Source: Pseudoalteromonas aurantia 208
GTDB taxonomy: Bacteria; Pseudomonadota; Gammaproteobacteria; Enterobacterales; Alteromonadaceae
NCBI RefSeq assembly: GCF_014858725.1
Contig: NZ_AQGV01000012.1
Location: 992,001-1,056,000, forward strand
DNA: 64,000 nt
Direction: 5' to 3'
The position numbers and the translations under genes were made by a program. The number at the start of each line of letters is the position of its first letter. The first letter of the stretch is position 1. The notes under the pieces were generated by a model. It was not told where the DNA came from and did not search any database. It saw only the letters and a program-made list of their open reading frames with translations. Below are positions 9,467 through 19,089 of the stretch, piece after piece.

Positions 9467-12226
9467 TCATACTTCAAACCCAGACATAAAACGATTAAGC
9501 TCGTTGGCTTGGTGCGATAAACTATTGCTTGATGAATTGGCCGTTTCAACGAGCATTGTGTTCTTCTGTATAATGCCATCCATCTGTTTTATAGCAACAT
9601 TGACTTGTCCAACACCATTAGATTGTTCAGTGCTGGCAAGTGCTATATTTTCCATTAGTTGGGATAGTTGTTTAATACTACTCACAATGTGGCCGAGCGT
9701 TTGACCTGACTCAGTGACTAGCTGCACTCCATGGTCAACCTTCATCGCGCTGTCATTGAGTAAAGTTGATATTTCTTTAGACGCATTTGCACTGCGCTGG
9801 GCAAGTTCACGCACTTCAGCAGCAACAACAGCAAATCCTCTTCCAGATTCGCCTGCTCGAGCAGCTTCTACCGCCGCGTTGAGTGCAAGTAAGTTGGTTT
9901 GAAAAGCAATCTCGTTAATGACCTCTATAATACTCGATATTTCATTGGAGCTATTACTAATTTCTTTCATTGCGTTGACGGTTGAATGAACGAGTTCACC
10001 ACCTTGTTGGGCTTGTTTATCAGCTTCAGTCGCCAAAGATGCTGCTGAGTGCGCATCTTTGGAGTTGATGGAAACCGTGTGGGTGATATCACTCATCGAC
10101 GCGGTGGTTTGTTCAATGGATGCCGCTTGTGATTCTGTGCGTGCACTTAAATCATTCATACCCAGCTTTATTCCATTTGCCGAGCCATTAATTGTATTGG
10201 CTGTGGTGCGTATTTGACTGACCATCTTTGCAAGGTTTGATACAGATGTATTAACAGAGTGCTTTAAAGTATTAAAATCACCTTGATATTCACCTTCCAC
10301 AAGTTGCGTTAAGTTACCTTCAGATAGTGCATGCATGACCGATTTGCATTCATGCAAAGGCTTAGAGATCGCATCAATTGTTGAATTTATCCCACCAACG
10401 ATAACGGAAAATTCCCCTTGATGTTTAGAAGCATCGACTCGCTGTTCAAGTTGCCCTTTGCTGGCAGCTTGCGCCAGCTCAGTGGTGTCTTTCACCATAC
10501 TTTTAATCGCATCAATTGATGTTGTTAAGCTATTCTTAATTTGTAGAAAGTCGCCTTGGTAGCTATTACTAATATCTGTAGGTAATTGTCCTTTGGCGAT
10601 GAGATCTAAATAATCAGCGGTTAAGCGTACAGGCTCTACAATCACATCTAATGTGGTGTTAAACCCTTTTACGATGCTTTGGAAATCACCTTGATGCAGG
10701 TCAATATCAGCACGTTTTGAGAGTTCACCTTGACTGGCCGCTTCCATTAACATATTGGTATCCGCGATGAGCGCGTTGATTGCACCAGTTGCTGTTTTGA
10801 GGCTATGATTTATTTCTAGAAACTCACCGCTGTAATCTCCGTGAATAGCATCAGGCACTTGGCCAATTGCAATTAAGTTAAGGGTATCTTTGGTTTGTTT
10901 GATAGGAAGCGCAATGGCATCAAGTAGTGAGTTTATGCTTTTTGCGAGTGTATGCATAAAGCCGGTAAATTCTGTGCTATCCAAGCGTGTGGCAAGCTGT
11001 CCTTGAGATGCTGATTGAATGATTTTTCCTACTTGTTCTTCTGCGTAGCGCTGCTCAGTCAGATCGGAGAGTTCGTAAACAATGCCCAATAGGTGTTTTT
11101 CTTCATCGAAAACTGGGCCCGCGACAACATTAAATATCACAGATTGGTAATTCACTTCGCATTCAACTTGGTGCGTGTGAGCATCACGGAGTGTGTCATA
11201 GCAGCTTTGTTGATCAAAAAAGTGTTCTACATTGGCTTCATTTAATGATGTGACATTGGGTTGAGTGGCTTTTATTTGATCTTTATAGCGAAGAAATAGA
11301 CGTTCACACTGGTGATTGGAATAAATGATTTTACCGTTGCCATCACTTAACATCACAGGCGCTGCGGCATTATCAAGTGCTTGTTTAATTCTTCCATTTT
11401 CTTGAGCTTGGGTTTGTTGTTGCACCATTTGCAGTTTTAGGTCATCGGTCATAGCCAGTAAATTTTGCTGCATAGTATTTAGATTATTTAACAGTAAACC
11501 AATTTCATCATTGTCGTGACCATGAATATCGTTTGCCAAATTCCCGCTAGCAATTTGTTCAGCTATGCTGGAAGCTTGGCGAATAGGATGCGTGATCAAC
11601 CTTTGAATGAATAACGTCATAAGTAGGAGTATTACTGAAGACAAAATAAACATCATGACCATACTTTGAAATAGCACTTGCTCTTTTTTTGCAGTGAGGG
11701 CAACAGAACGATCAGAAACTAAATGGGTGATCGCCACGTTGATATCACCAAGGAGCTTAGCCGACAAACGGTCTATACCTTTTACTGCTTTATCGCCTAT
11801 TTGGGTGTTAAATAAGGATGCACTATATTCATTTAATCCTACTCGATATAGTACCCCCAGCTTTTTGTGTTCTTTTTGAAAACTAGCTAATTGGTGAATA
11901 ATAGAATCAGGGAGTGTATGGGTATCTAGCAGCACTTTAATATTATCTTGTATCAGTTGTTCATTCTTTTCGAACCGTAACCAATATTTTTCGTATTGCT
12001 CTGGTTCACTGCCTCTGATCAAGACATTTTTCCATTCTTGAACTTGTGTTTTAAACTGGCTAGATATCAGACCGACTTGTTGGCGGGTAGATAATTCATT
12101 GTTTATTAATGAATCTAATTCTGCTGCGACATTTTTTACTAAAAATAAAGTCACTAACGCGCCAATGAGTATTATTGACATACCACTGATGACACACAGC
12201 ATTAATTTGGCTTTTACACTATTCAT
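9467..12226 (-). CDS. Methyl-accepting chemotaxis protein with PAS domain and chained HAMP-like repeats
   Basis: A 919-residue chemoreceptor. Helices at about 8-30 and 188-210 bracket a periplasmic four-helix-type domain; a HAMP domain follows (about 210-262), then a PAS domain (about 285-395). Residues about 400-660 hold four to five successive HAMP-like units, each with repeated wording such as GDFQSI, GDFLQI, GEFSVI and GDFNTL. The signalling tip carries [20 protein letters not shown], the canonical MCP hairpin. The protein ends GFEV, so it lacks the CheR-tethering pentapeptide. It stands alone without che genes nearby; ligand unknown. Confidence 0.92.
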   Translation of the reverse strand: MNSVKAKLMLCVISGMSIILIGALVTLFLVKNVAAELDSLINNELSTRQQVGLISSQFKTQVQEWKNVLIRGSEPEQYEKYWLRFEKNEQLIQDNIKVLLDTHTLPDSIIHQLASFQKEHKKLGVLYRVGLNEYSASLFNTQIGDKAVKGIDRLSAKLLGDINVAITHLVSDRSVALTAKKEQVLFQSMVMMFILSSVILLLMTLFIQRLITHPIRQASSIAEQIASGNLANDIHGHDNDEIGLLLNNLNTMQQNLLAMTDDLKLQMVQQQTQAQENGRIKQALDNAAAPVMLSDGNGKIIYSNHQCERLFLRYKDQIKATQPNVTSLNEANVEHFFDQQSCYDTLRDAHTHQVECEVNYQSVIFNVVAGPVFDEEKHLLGIVYELSDLTEQRYAEEQVGKIIQSASQGQLATRLDSTEFTGFMHTLAKSINSLLDAIALPIKQTKDTLNLIAIGQVPDAIHGDYSGEFLEINHSLKTATGAINALIADTNMLMEAASQGELSKRADIDLHQGDFQSIVKGFNTTLDVIVEPVRLTADYLDLIAKGQLPTDISNSYQGDFLQIKNSLTTSIDAIKSMVKDTTELAQAASKGQLEQRVDASKHQGEFSVIVGGINSTIDAISKPLHECKSVMHALSEGNLTQLVEGEYQGDFNTLKHSVNTSVSNLAKMVSQIRTTANTINGSANGIKLGMNDLSARTESQAASIEQTTASMSDITHTVSINSKDAHSAASLATEADKQAQQGGELVHSTVNAMKEISNSSNEISSIIEVINEIAFQTNLLALNAAVEAARAGESGRGFAVVAAEVRELAQRSANASKEISTLLNDSAMKVDHGVQLVTESGQTLGHIVSSIKQLSQLMENIALASTEQSNGVGQVNVAIKQMDGIIQKNTMLVETANSSSNSLSHQANELNRFMSGFEV

Positions 12227-12369
12227 ACGTATCTTCCTTGCAAGGTTCTATTTTGCATCATTACCAAAATATAGTAAAAATTCTCATAAACTCAAATACT
12301 TGTTGTAAATAAATGACATATATATGACAGGCATGCGTAGGTATTTAGTGAAGGTAAAAAGGCGAAGTA

Positions 12370-12395
12370 GGGCATAAGCTGATGGCCTATGCCCC
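12370..12395 (-). terminator. Probable terminator after di-haem cytochrome gene
   Basis: GGGCATA and TATGCCC pair on either side of a short GC-containing loop; on the minus strand this is followed after a few bases by a T-rich stretch. It lies 8 bases beyond the cytochrome stop codon. Confidence 0.5.
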
Positions 12396-12402
12396 GTTGA
12401 TA

Positions 12403-14229
12403 TTAAAGTGTTTTCATGAATTCAACGAGTTGCCATTTTTGCGTATCGTTTAGGTGGGTGCCATAGCTATGGCCTAAGTTAGAGTTACCAGCTCTAATTT
12501 TGCCATTGCTATCAGTGACTTTAAACAAATTCAACCCTTGATGCGTTTCATAACCTACGTTGACAGGATCAAACTCTCTACTACCGACCCAAAAAGTGTT
12601 AGATCGAGCTTTGGGAGTTTGTAAAAGCTCCCATAAATTTGCGACAGAACCGTTATGTAAGTATGGCGCGGTTGCCCAAATACCATTTAAAGGTCGTCCT
12701 TTATATACACCATTGTCTAAGGTGCCATCTATACAGTCAGTCGCGGCAGATTTTGCTTTGTTATTACGGGCTTTTAGATGCTCAGATACCAGTGCCTCAA
12801 ATTCAGCAAGCCCACTGAGCTTTTTGCCATTGGCTTGTGTTCGTTCAGCAATATTACCTGCTTTTAATGCAAGTGGAATATCTTTAAGCACCAGACCTAC
12901 AACACCATTTACAGGAATATCAATCGCATTACCTGTTGGCCCGAACTTATCACCAATTAAAATACGCTCTTTAGTTCCTTCTAGAATAAGTGTCTTCGCC
13001 ATATGGCATGATGCGTTGTAAGCCGTTACAGGATCAGTGCCTAATTCACTTATCAGGGTTTGGTTTGCAATGTAGCGTTTCAACTCATCTTCACGCGGAA
13101 CAATTTGATGACAGCTCGCACATTCCGCTTTATATAACAGTGCGCCAGCGGCGGCTTTATTGTTGTCTATCGCAGGGAAGTACTGGACAGGCCATTGTGG
13201 TGACTTGAGTGTTTTAACCCATGATTCAAGGTAGCCTAGACCCATAATATCAACGGTTGAAGAATAGCGAACCTTTTTACCCCATAAACGTTGCCATATG
13301 GGCGCCTCCTTAATATCTAGGCTACCAAATACACCGACGACCTCGCCAATATTTCTCACCAGAGGTCCTACAATAGGGGTGTTAGGTGCAGAAGCATTCC
13401 ATTGTACAACATCGGATTGATGGGTTCCCCACAAGAACGGATATGATACCGGGCCTGTCGGCGTATTTTTATTTGTAAGGTCATGTAGAGCAAAAGCCGT
13501 TCCGGCATTTTGTATATTGCCAAAAGCATCAAGCCGTGCATAACTTGTAAAATCTTCAGGGTAGTCTGTAGGTAGTGCATTAACAGTTTGGCGTTTTGCA
13601 GAAGCCAATGCAATGTCTTGGAGGCGAGTTTTTAATTGTGCTACATCATTGTCCGTTCTATTTGGGCCGAGTACATTTGCTGCAAAACGCTCAAATTTGG
13701 CTGTGTCAGCTAGGGTTTTATCCATAGCTTCAATCAGTTTTTTGAAAAAAAGTACAAAATTACCGAGTGTCGGCGCACCTTCGATGAGTATTTTTGTCCC
13801 TTTATAATCTAATTGGTTAGTATGACAAGCTGCGCACGTCATACCAACCCAGCTTTCACCTGTTGTCTGATTGTTATGCAATGCAAAGCCTATGGGAAGA
13901 CCACCAGGGTTTGACTGTGATGCTTGCATCGGCAAGTAACGTAACATCTCCATATGATCCGTGTGGCGAAACAGTTGCTCACTTTCGGCTTGTTCAAGCC
14001 ATACAAACCATGTGTAGGGAATGATTTGTGCGCCTTGATTAGTAAACCAAAAATCGTTTCTTATTTGCTCGCTCCACCCTTGATCTAACCACACCCGTTT
14101 TATTTCACCACCTTCTGCTGGTGTTATTTTTGGTGGGTTAACGGGTGGTGCGGATTGTTGTGTACTGCAGCCAACGGCCGTGACGAGGCCTATTATGCTA
14201 GAGAGTGTAGCAATACGTAACTTGCTCAT
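12403..14229 (-). CDS. Di-haem cytochrome c lipoprotein, RoxA-like / cytochrome c peroxidase-related
   Basis: A 608-residue exported cytochrome. Two haem-attachment motifs are visible: C132-A-A-C135-H136 and C370-A-S-C373-H374. The wording GMTCAACHTNQLDYKG followed by a long C-terminal half and the overall length match the RoxA/RoxB-like di-haem family (rubber oxygenase relatives, usually annotated as di-haem cytochrome c peroxidases) rather than the ~330-residue CcpA peroxidases. The ATG at 14229 with AAGGACAG upstream is preferred over one at 14265; it gives a signal sequence ending LVTAVGCS, a possible lipobox with C21. Enzyme activity cannot be told from sequence; oxygenase, peroxidase or electron-transfer roles are all possible. 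Confidence 0.8.
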   Translation of the reverse strand: MSKLRIATLSSIIGLVTAVGCSTQQSAPPVNPPKITPAEGGEIKRVWLDQGWSEQIRNDFWFTNQGAQIIPYTWFVWLEQAESEQLFRHTDHMEMLRYLPMQASQSNPGGLPIGFALHNNQTTGESWVGMTCAACHTNQLDYKGTKILIEGAPTLGNFVLFFKKLIEAMDKTLADTAKFERFAANVLGPNRTDNDVAQLKTRLQDIALASAKRQTVNALPTDYPEDFTSYARLDAFGNIQNAGTAFALHDLTNKNTPTGPVSYPFLWGTHQSDVVQWNASAPNTPIVGPLVRNIGEVVGVFGSLDIKEAPIWQRLWGKKVRYSSTVDIMGLGYLESWVKTLKSPQWPVQYFPAIDNNKAAAGALLYKAECASCHQIVPREDELKRYIANQTLISELGTDPVTAYNASCHMAKTLILEGTKERILIGDKFGPTGNAIDIPVNGVVGLVLKDIPLALKAGNIAERTQANGKKLSGLAEFEALVSEHLKARNNKAKSAATDCIDGTLDNGVYKGRPLNGIWATAPYLHNGSVANLWELLQTPKARSNTFWVGSREFDPVNVGYETHQGLNLFKVTDSNGKIRAGNSNLGHSYGTHLNDTQKWQLVEFMKTL

Positions 14230-14353
14230 TGCATCTGTCCTTACTAATTGAAGTGGGCAGAGCATAGGTCTAAATGTTAATTTTATCCATTACAGAGCAT
14301 TACATTAATTTAACGTTGAAAGTGTAAGGAGGGGGAAGCGAAAATAAAAATAA

Positions 14354-14388
14354 GAAATGGAACCAAAATTATGTTTGGTTCCATTTTT
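14354..14388 (-). terminator. Terminator after zinc receptor gene
   Basis: AAATGGAACCAAA pairs with TTTGGTTCCATTT across a six-base loop, with A and T runs on both sides, so it can work in both directions. It lies 12 bases past the receptor stop codon. Confidence 0.8.
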
Positions 14389-14399
14389 CGAAGCGCGAA

Positions 14400-16934
14400 T
14401 TAAAAGTAGGCGCGTAAGCCTAATTTTAAGTTTCTACCCGGTAAAGGGGCTTGTTCTTTTATGAAGGAGCTATGTACAAAGCCAAGTTCATTGGTCAAGT
14501 TGTCAATATTAGCGTAGCCAACAAAGTCGATACCCTGTGCCGAGAAATCATACTGAAAGCTTGTATCTACCAATGTATAACCATTAGTTTTACTCTCATA
14601 AGCAGCAATATCTGATTGGCTATTATAACGTGTTATTGTCATATTTGCTTTCCAACCTGCATGCTCATATTCGTATTTCACCCCAAGCTTATTACTTGGG
14701 ATCCGAGGTAGATATTGGTCATTGTCTAATTTAGCTGTTAGCGTGTCTGCGAAAACTTTTACACGGTTTTTATCATTTATCCGATAATGTGCATCTAGCT
14801 CAACACCATAAAGTTCAGCATCATCACTGGCAAACTTAAATACTGGTAATGCGCCTTCATGGAAATGATCTGCGTTTTCAATACCATGTTCAGAGGTAAA
14901 CATTAACCCTGTATTTTGTTGATAGTAATAATTATCAACATCATTATAGAAAACGTTAATGGTATAGCCAAAATCACCAATAAAACGACGTACGCTGAAA
15001 TCAATATTAGTGGCAGTTTCTTGCTCAATTTCTTGCGGTTCGAAGTGAACTTCACCATCTTCAATTACATAGCCAAGGCCTAGCTCGTAAGTACGAGTAG
15101 CAATATGGGTACCATTTGACAATAGTTCGGCCGTAAGAGGAGCCCGCTCAGAACGAGAAACATTAAATGCGACGTTATGTCCTTCCGTAAAATTGTATAC
15201 ACCACCAATCGAAGCGCTGATATTCGTCATATCTAATTGGTACGCCACTGATTCATACTCTTTGTGATCGTCATGATCGTCATGATCGTGGTCATCGTGG
15301 TCATCATCACCGTGATCGTCATCATCACCGTGATCGTCATGGTCATCGTGATGCGCTTCAGTTGTCACTAAGCTAGATAGCTGGAAATCTTCAATACGCG
15401 CACCAAGCTCTAGTGTAAAGTCACCAAACGTGCGTTCTTCAAGCAAAAACAGCGCATGAGATTTTGTTTCTGTTGCTGGAGTAAATGCTTCAGCACCATT
15501 CGCTTGATAGTCACTATCTGCGTAGTGATATCCAACAATACCGTGCCATTCACCGATACGATGTTCTATGCCAGTGCGTAACTCTGTGGTTTTATTTTTA
15601 AATGTTGTGCCAATACTGCCATGCTCAATCTCACTATGCTCATAGTCTGTATAACCTGCTCTTACATTAATTGACTCAATCCATTCGTTATGAAGTGAGT
15701 AGTTAAAGAGGGCTTGCCAACGATCTTGTTTTACGCGAGCAAATACACCTTGTTCAGCGCTTTCATCTGCATGATTATCTTCACCTTCATGCTCGTCATG
15801 TTCGCCTTCATGTTCATCATGGTCATGTTCGTCGTGATCATGGCCTTCATGACTATGGGCAGGAATACCGTAATCTGTATCAATTCTACCGAAGCTTAAA
15901 CCCAGTGTTAAATGTTCATTTACGTAACTAGTACCAAAATTAACTTGCTGAGAATCTATAAAAGTATTATCTACCTTTTTAGCCGTTTCAGGTGACTCAT
16001 TGTGATCATCATGCTCACCTTCGTGCCCGTGATCATCATGCGCGTCATGATCATCTTCGCCATGCTCGTCATGTTCTTCATGCGGTAAATTAAACTCAGG
16101 CGTGTCGTAATCACCCCCTTTGCGGCTTACACCGTCAAAATGGAAATTAAAACCGTCAGATCCAGTTTCAAGCACTGCAGCATAGGTATTGGTATTCGAT
16201 ACCGTATCGTGGCTATACTCAGCGGCGCCAGACAATGACTCTATAATATCAGTTGGAATACGATTATCGACAACATTTACTACGCCACCAATCGCGCCTG
16301 AGCCATATAACAATGTCGCAGGCCCACGAAGCACTTCAATTTGTTGTGCGGATAGACTGTCGTTTGTATTTGCGTGGTCGGGGCCAACGCGAGATGCATC
16401 ACTGCTGTCTAATCCGTTTTGAGTAATTTTGACACGAGGGCCGTCTAAGCCACGAATAATAGGGCTCGAAGAAACAGGACCAAAGTAGCTTGAATTGATA
16501 CCTGGTTGGCCTTTAAGCGTTTCCCCCAGTGTTGGCTTGGCTGCGTTTTTCAATTCGTCACCAGCTAATACTGTCACTGGAGAAGCCATTTCAACATTAT
16601 TTTTGTGTAACGCAGATGCATAAACAACCATACTTTCAACAGCACTAGGCTTGAGCACGACGGTTACATAAGCGTTATCGACGGTTACAGGTAAGCGTTC
16701 ATCTAAATAATTGTTTTTGGTGATATGAAGTTGAGAGTCGGCATCGACATTAATTGTAAATTGGCCGTTTTTATCAGTAGTTACTGACTGGCTCTTACCA
16801 TGTAAGTGTACTTTTGCTCCACTTACTGGCTGACTGTTATTGTCGAGTATTTTACCTTTTACATCTGCGGCAAATACGTTGCTTGAGAAAAGTGCAGTAA
16901 CAATTGCACTGCTGATAAGAGACTGCTTCATCAT
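14400..16934 (-). CDS. znuD: Zinc-type TonB-dependent outer-membrane receptor (ZnuD-like)
   Basis: An 844-residue receptor: signal peptide (about 1-22), a carboxypeptidase-regulatory-like domain (about 23-95), plug (about 110-230) with the conserved LRGPATLLYGSGAIGGVVN, then a barrel ending GLRAYF. Three segments are extremely rich in His, Asp and Glu (about residues 283-311, 361-386 and 526-555), placed where extracellular loops would lie; such loops in ZnuD capture zinc. A near-perfect Zur operator overlaps the promoter edge (17006-17026), which independently supports zinc transport. Neighbouring yaeQ is divergent. Together these make zinc the likely ligand; copper, nickel or another cation is less likely. 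Confidence 0.88.
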   Translation of the reverse strand: MMKQSLISSAIVTALFSSNVFAADVKGKILDNNSQPVSGAKVHLHGKSQSVTTDKNGQFTINVDADSQLHITKNNYLDERLPVTVDNAYVTVVLKPSAVESMVVYASALHKNNVEMASPVTVLAGDELKNAAKPTLGETLKGQPGINSSYFGPVSSSPIIRGLDGPRVKITQNGLDSSDASRVGPDHANTNDSLSAQQIEVLRGPATLLYGSGAIGGVVNVVDNRIPTDIIESLSGAAEYSHDTVSNTNTYAAVLETGSDGFNFHFDGVSRKGGDYDTPEFNLPHEEHDEHGEDDHDAHDDHGHEGEHDDHNESPETAKKVDNTFIDSQQVNFGTSYVNEHLTLGLSFGRIDTDYGIPAHSHEGHDHDEHDHDEHEGEHDEHEGEDNHADESAEQGVFARVKQDRWQALFNYSLHNEWIESINVRAGYTDYEHSEIEHGSIGTTFKNKTTELRTGIEHRIGEWHGIVGYHYADSDYQANGAEAFTPATETKSHALFLLEERTFGDFTLELGARIEDFQLSSLVTTEAHHDDHDDHGDDDDHGDDDHDDHDHDDHDDHKEYESVAYQLDMTNISASIGGVYNFTEGHNVAFNVSRSERAPLTAELLSNGTHIATRTYELGLGYVIEDGEVHFEPQEIEQETATNIDFSVRRFIGDFGYTINVFYNDVDNYYYQQNTGLMFTSEHGIENADHFHEGALPVFKFASDDAELYGVELDAHYRINDKNRVKVFADTLTAKLDNDQYLPRIPSNKLGVKYEYEHAGWKANMTITRYNSQSDIAAYESKTNGYTLVDTSFQYDFSAQGIDFVGYANIDNLTNELGFVHSSFIKEQAPLPGRNLKLGLRAYF

Positions 16935-16977
16935 AATTTATTAGACACTAATGTTGAGGTTGAATTAATTCGTGACA

Positions 16978-17005
16978 ATATAACACCACATAATTGGCAG
17001 TTCAA
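16978..17005 (-). promoter_or_regulatory. Probable promoter of the zinc receptor gene
   Basis: On the minus strand a -35 TTGAAC (17005-17000) and a -10 TTATAT (16983-16978) are separated by 16 bases. The Zur box abuts the -35 directly upstream, so a bound repressor would block RNA polymerase. Confidence 0.5.
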
Positions 17006-17026
17006 TGATGTTATACTATAACCTCA
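17006..17026. promoter_or_regulatory. Zur operator
   Basis: The left arm TGATGTTATA and the right arm TATAACCTCA flank a single central C; the right arm reverse-complements to TGAGGTTATA, so 9 of 10 positions are symmetrical. The core agrees with the gammaproteobacterial Zur consensus (TGTTATA-N-TATAACA). It lies between the zinc receptor gene and yaeQ, 72 bases from the former start and 64 from the latter. Confidence 0.85.
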
Positions 17027-17089
17027 AATATTTTTGCTAAAATCGACACAAAGTCTATAGTTAGAGCGTGACAGAGTAGGGAGATTAAC

Positions 17090-17614
17090 ATGATCAAACC
17101 TTTTGTTTTTAAAGCGCGCGTTAATGTGGCTGATTTATTTCATCATACCAATCACCAAGAAGTTTTTACGACTGCGTTACAAAAGTCTGAATCTCTAGAG
17201 CATTTTGTACTTAAAATAGTGGGATTGTGCGCGATATCATATGACCAAAAAGCAATTTTAAACGCCAATTCAGACAAACAAAAACCGGATGTATGGCTGG
17301 AAGATGATACGGGCTATATTACCGTGGCTTTGTATGCAAATACTTTGGAGTTCGATGAGATCATACGACTCGCTAAATTGTTTGGTAAATTGGTGATTTT
17401 AATAAAAGAAAATGATACGTGGTTTGACGAAATGTCGCAAAGATTACATTTGATAGGTAATTTAAGTGTTTTTTCTCTTGAGGCACAGTTTGTAGATGCA
17501 TTGAGTGATGCATTAAGTCGCAGCTTGCATTGGGATGTGGTGATTGAACAAAATCAACTGAGTATTAGTGATAAGCATGAATACTATGAAACCAGTGTTG
17601 CGCAACTGCTCTAA
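17090..17614 (+). CDS. yaeQ: YaeQ family protein
   Basis: A 174-residue protein whose N-terminus FKARVNVADLFHH and the later GNLSVFSLEAQFVDAL segment match the YaeQ family (PD-(D/E)XK nuclease-like fold, biological role unclear). A ribosome site GGGAGA precedes the ATG. A weak promoter (TTGCTA at 17034, TATAGT at 17056, 16-base spacer) can be drawn upstream. The Zur box shared with the zinc receptor lies just upstream of this promoter, so zinc control is possible but not shown. It is convergent with the nrd-yfaE operon. Confidence 0.8.
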   Translation: MIKPFVFKARVNVADLFHHTNHQEVFTTALQKSESLEHFVLKIVGLCAISYDQKAILNANSDKQKPDVWLEDDTGYITVALYANTLEFDEIIRLAKLFGKLVILIKENDTWFDEMSQRLHLIGNLSVFSLEAQFVDALSDALSRSLHWDVVIEQNQLSISDKHEYYETSVAQLL

Positions 17615-17637
17615 AACCCGCTAGAGGAAACTTGTTT

Positions 17638-17910
17638 CTATAGCAGCGTAATTTTAATGTTAGAGAGGGGGCGAGAGCAGCATAGTAATACCTCACCTTC
17701 CCGTACAAAAGCGAGAGGCTCTTGATTGTAGGTGATTTTCCCCTCATTGAGCTGTGCTCTGCACGCCCCACAAAAACCTTCACGACATTGATAAGGTACA
17801 TCTATATTTGCAGCTTCTAATGCATGTAATAGAGTTGGGGAATGAGCCACAAATTCAAGTGGCTCATCGTGATCTGTTATCGATATCACAGGGTAGGGCT
17901 TTTCAACCAT
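17638..17910 (-). CDS. yfaE: 2Fe-2S ferredoxin, YfaE-type, for ribonucleotide reductase cofactor maintenance
   Basis: A 90-residue plant-type ferredoxin. The cluster ligands are in YQCREGFCGACRAQL, with a fourth Cys near the C-terminus (VLLCCSRP). Its ATG overlaps the nrdB stop by one base (TAATG), so it is translationally coupled to nrdB. In E. coli YfaE supplies electrons to rebuild the diiron-tyrosyl radical of NrdB; this gene has the same place and size. Confidence 0.92.
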   Translation of the reverse strand: MVEKPYPVISITDHDEPLEFVAHSPTLLHALEAANIDVPYQCREGFCGACRAQLNEGKITYNQEPLAFVREGEVLLCCSRPLSNIKITLL

Positions 17911-19040
17911 TACAAGTCAAAATCACCGAAGTCAGAGGCATCAACCTTTGAGTCTATTTGTCCAACAAGATAGGAGCTAATTTCAGCTTCTTGTGGTGCA
18001 ACTTGGACATTATCTGAAATTAACCACGCATTGATCCAAGGGATTGGGTTAGATTTTTTTTCAAATTGTGTTGGTAAGCCGACGGCAGTCATACGTGTAT
18101 TAGTGATGTACTCGACATACTGGCATAAAATATCTTTATTTAGGCCAATCATTGAGCCATCTTTAAATAAGTATTCAGCCCATTCTTTTTCTTGTTCAGC
18201 AGCTTCTACAAACATCGCGATTGCTTCGTCTTTACATTGTGCAGCGACGATTGCCATTTCAGGGTCGTCCTTGCCTTCTTGCATAATGTTGAGCATATGT
18301 TGTGTACCAGATAAATGGAGTGCTTCATCACGCGCAATCAACTTAATGATTTTTGCATTGCCTTCCATTAACTCACGCTCTGCAAAAGCAAACGAACACG
18401 CAAAGCTGACGTAAAAACGAATAGCTTCTAAGATATTTACCGACATGACGCAAAGGTAAAGTAGTTTTTTCAACTCGAATAAACTAATTACAACAGTTTT
18501 ACCATTGATCTCATGTTTACCCTCACCATACAAGTTAAATAGAGAGACTTGCTCAATCAAAGCATCATAATAACGCGTGACGGCATCAGCACGCTCATTA
18601 ATTTTGTCGTTGCTGACAATGTCATCAAAAATAAGTTCAGGTGACTGGGTTACATTACGAATAATGTGCGTGTATGAGCGACTATGAATTGTTTCGCTGA
18701 ACGCCCATGTCTCAATCCAAGTTTCTAATTCAGGGATAGATACAATCGGCAATAGTGCAACGTTAGGAGAACGACCTTGGACACTATCTAATAGTGTTTG
18801 GTATTTCAAGTTACTTAAAAATATATGTTTCTCGTGTTCAGGCAGTGCCTGAAAATCTATTTTGTCTTTACTCACATCGACTTCTTCTGGTCGCCAGAAA
18901 AAAGACAGTTGTTTTTCAATCAGCTTTTCAAAAATAGGGTACTTTTGTTGGTCATAACGAGAAACGTTTACAGTTTGGCCAAAAAACATTGGCTCCTGTA
19001 GTTGATCGTTGTGTTTTCTGCTAAACGTAGAATAGGACAT
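17910..19040 (-). CDS. nrdB: Class Ia ribonucleotide reductase beta subunit
   Basis: A 376-residue protein, the same length as E. coli NrdB, holding the diiron-tyrosyl radical that starts reduction of ribonucleoside diphosphates. The radical tyrosine is Y123 in SRSYTHII; iron ligands lie in the conserved [19 protein letters not shown] and RDEALHL helices. It ends with the acidic-hydrophobic tail ASDFGDFDL that binds NrdA. It lies 49 bases after nrdA with a strong hairpin between, and is followed by the coupled ferredoxin gene. Confidence 0.97.
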   Translation of the reverse strand: MSYSTFSRKHNDQLQEPMFFGQTVNVSRYDQQKYPIFEKLIEKQLSFFWRPEEVDVSKDKIDFQALPEHEKHIFLSNLKYQTLLDSVQGRSPNVALLPIVSIPELETWIETWAFSETIHSRSYTHIIRNVTQSPELIFDDIVSNDKINERADAVTRYYDALIEQVSLFNLYGEGKHEINGKTVVISLFELKKLLYLCVMSVNILEAIRFYVSFACSFAFAERELMEGNAKIIKLIARDEALHLSGTQHMLNIMQEGKDDPEMAIVAAQCKDEAIAMFVEAAEQEKEWAEYLFKDGSMIGLNKDILCQYVEYITNTRMTAVGLPTQFEKKSNPIPWINAWLISDNVQVAPQEAEISSYLVGQIDSKVDASDFGDFDL

Positions 19041-19064
19041 AGTTAATACTCGATACTAAAGAGG

Positions 19065-19083
19065 GCGGGCCGAAAAGGCCCGC
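19065..19083 (-). promoter_or_regulatory. Hairpin between nrdA and nrdB
   Basis: GCGGGCC and GGCCCGC form a perfect 7-bp GC stem around a five-base loop. No T run follows directly on the minus strand, so it is more likely an mRNA-stability or processing element that sets the nrdA:nrdB ratio than a terminator. That role is inferred. Confidence 0.55.
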
Positions 19084-19089
19084 TAAAGC

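Noticed and set aside
15714..15899. Hydrophobic frame opposite the zinc receptor
   Set aside because: Produced by the complement of GAT/CAT repeats in the His/Asp-rich block; not a membrane protein gene.
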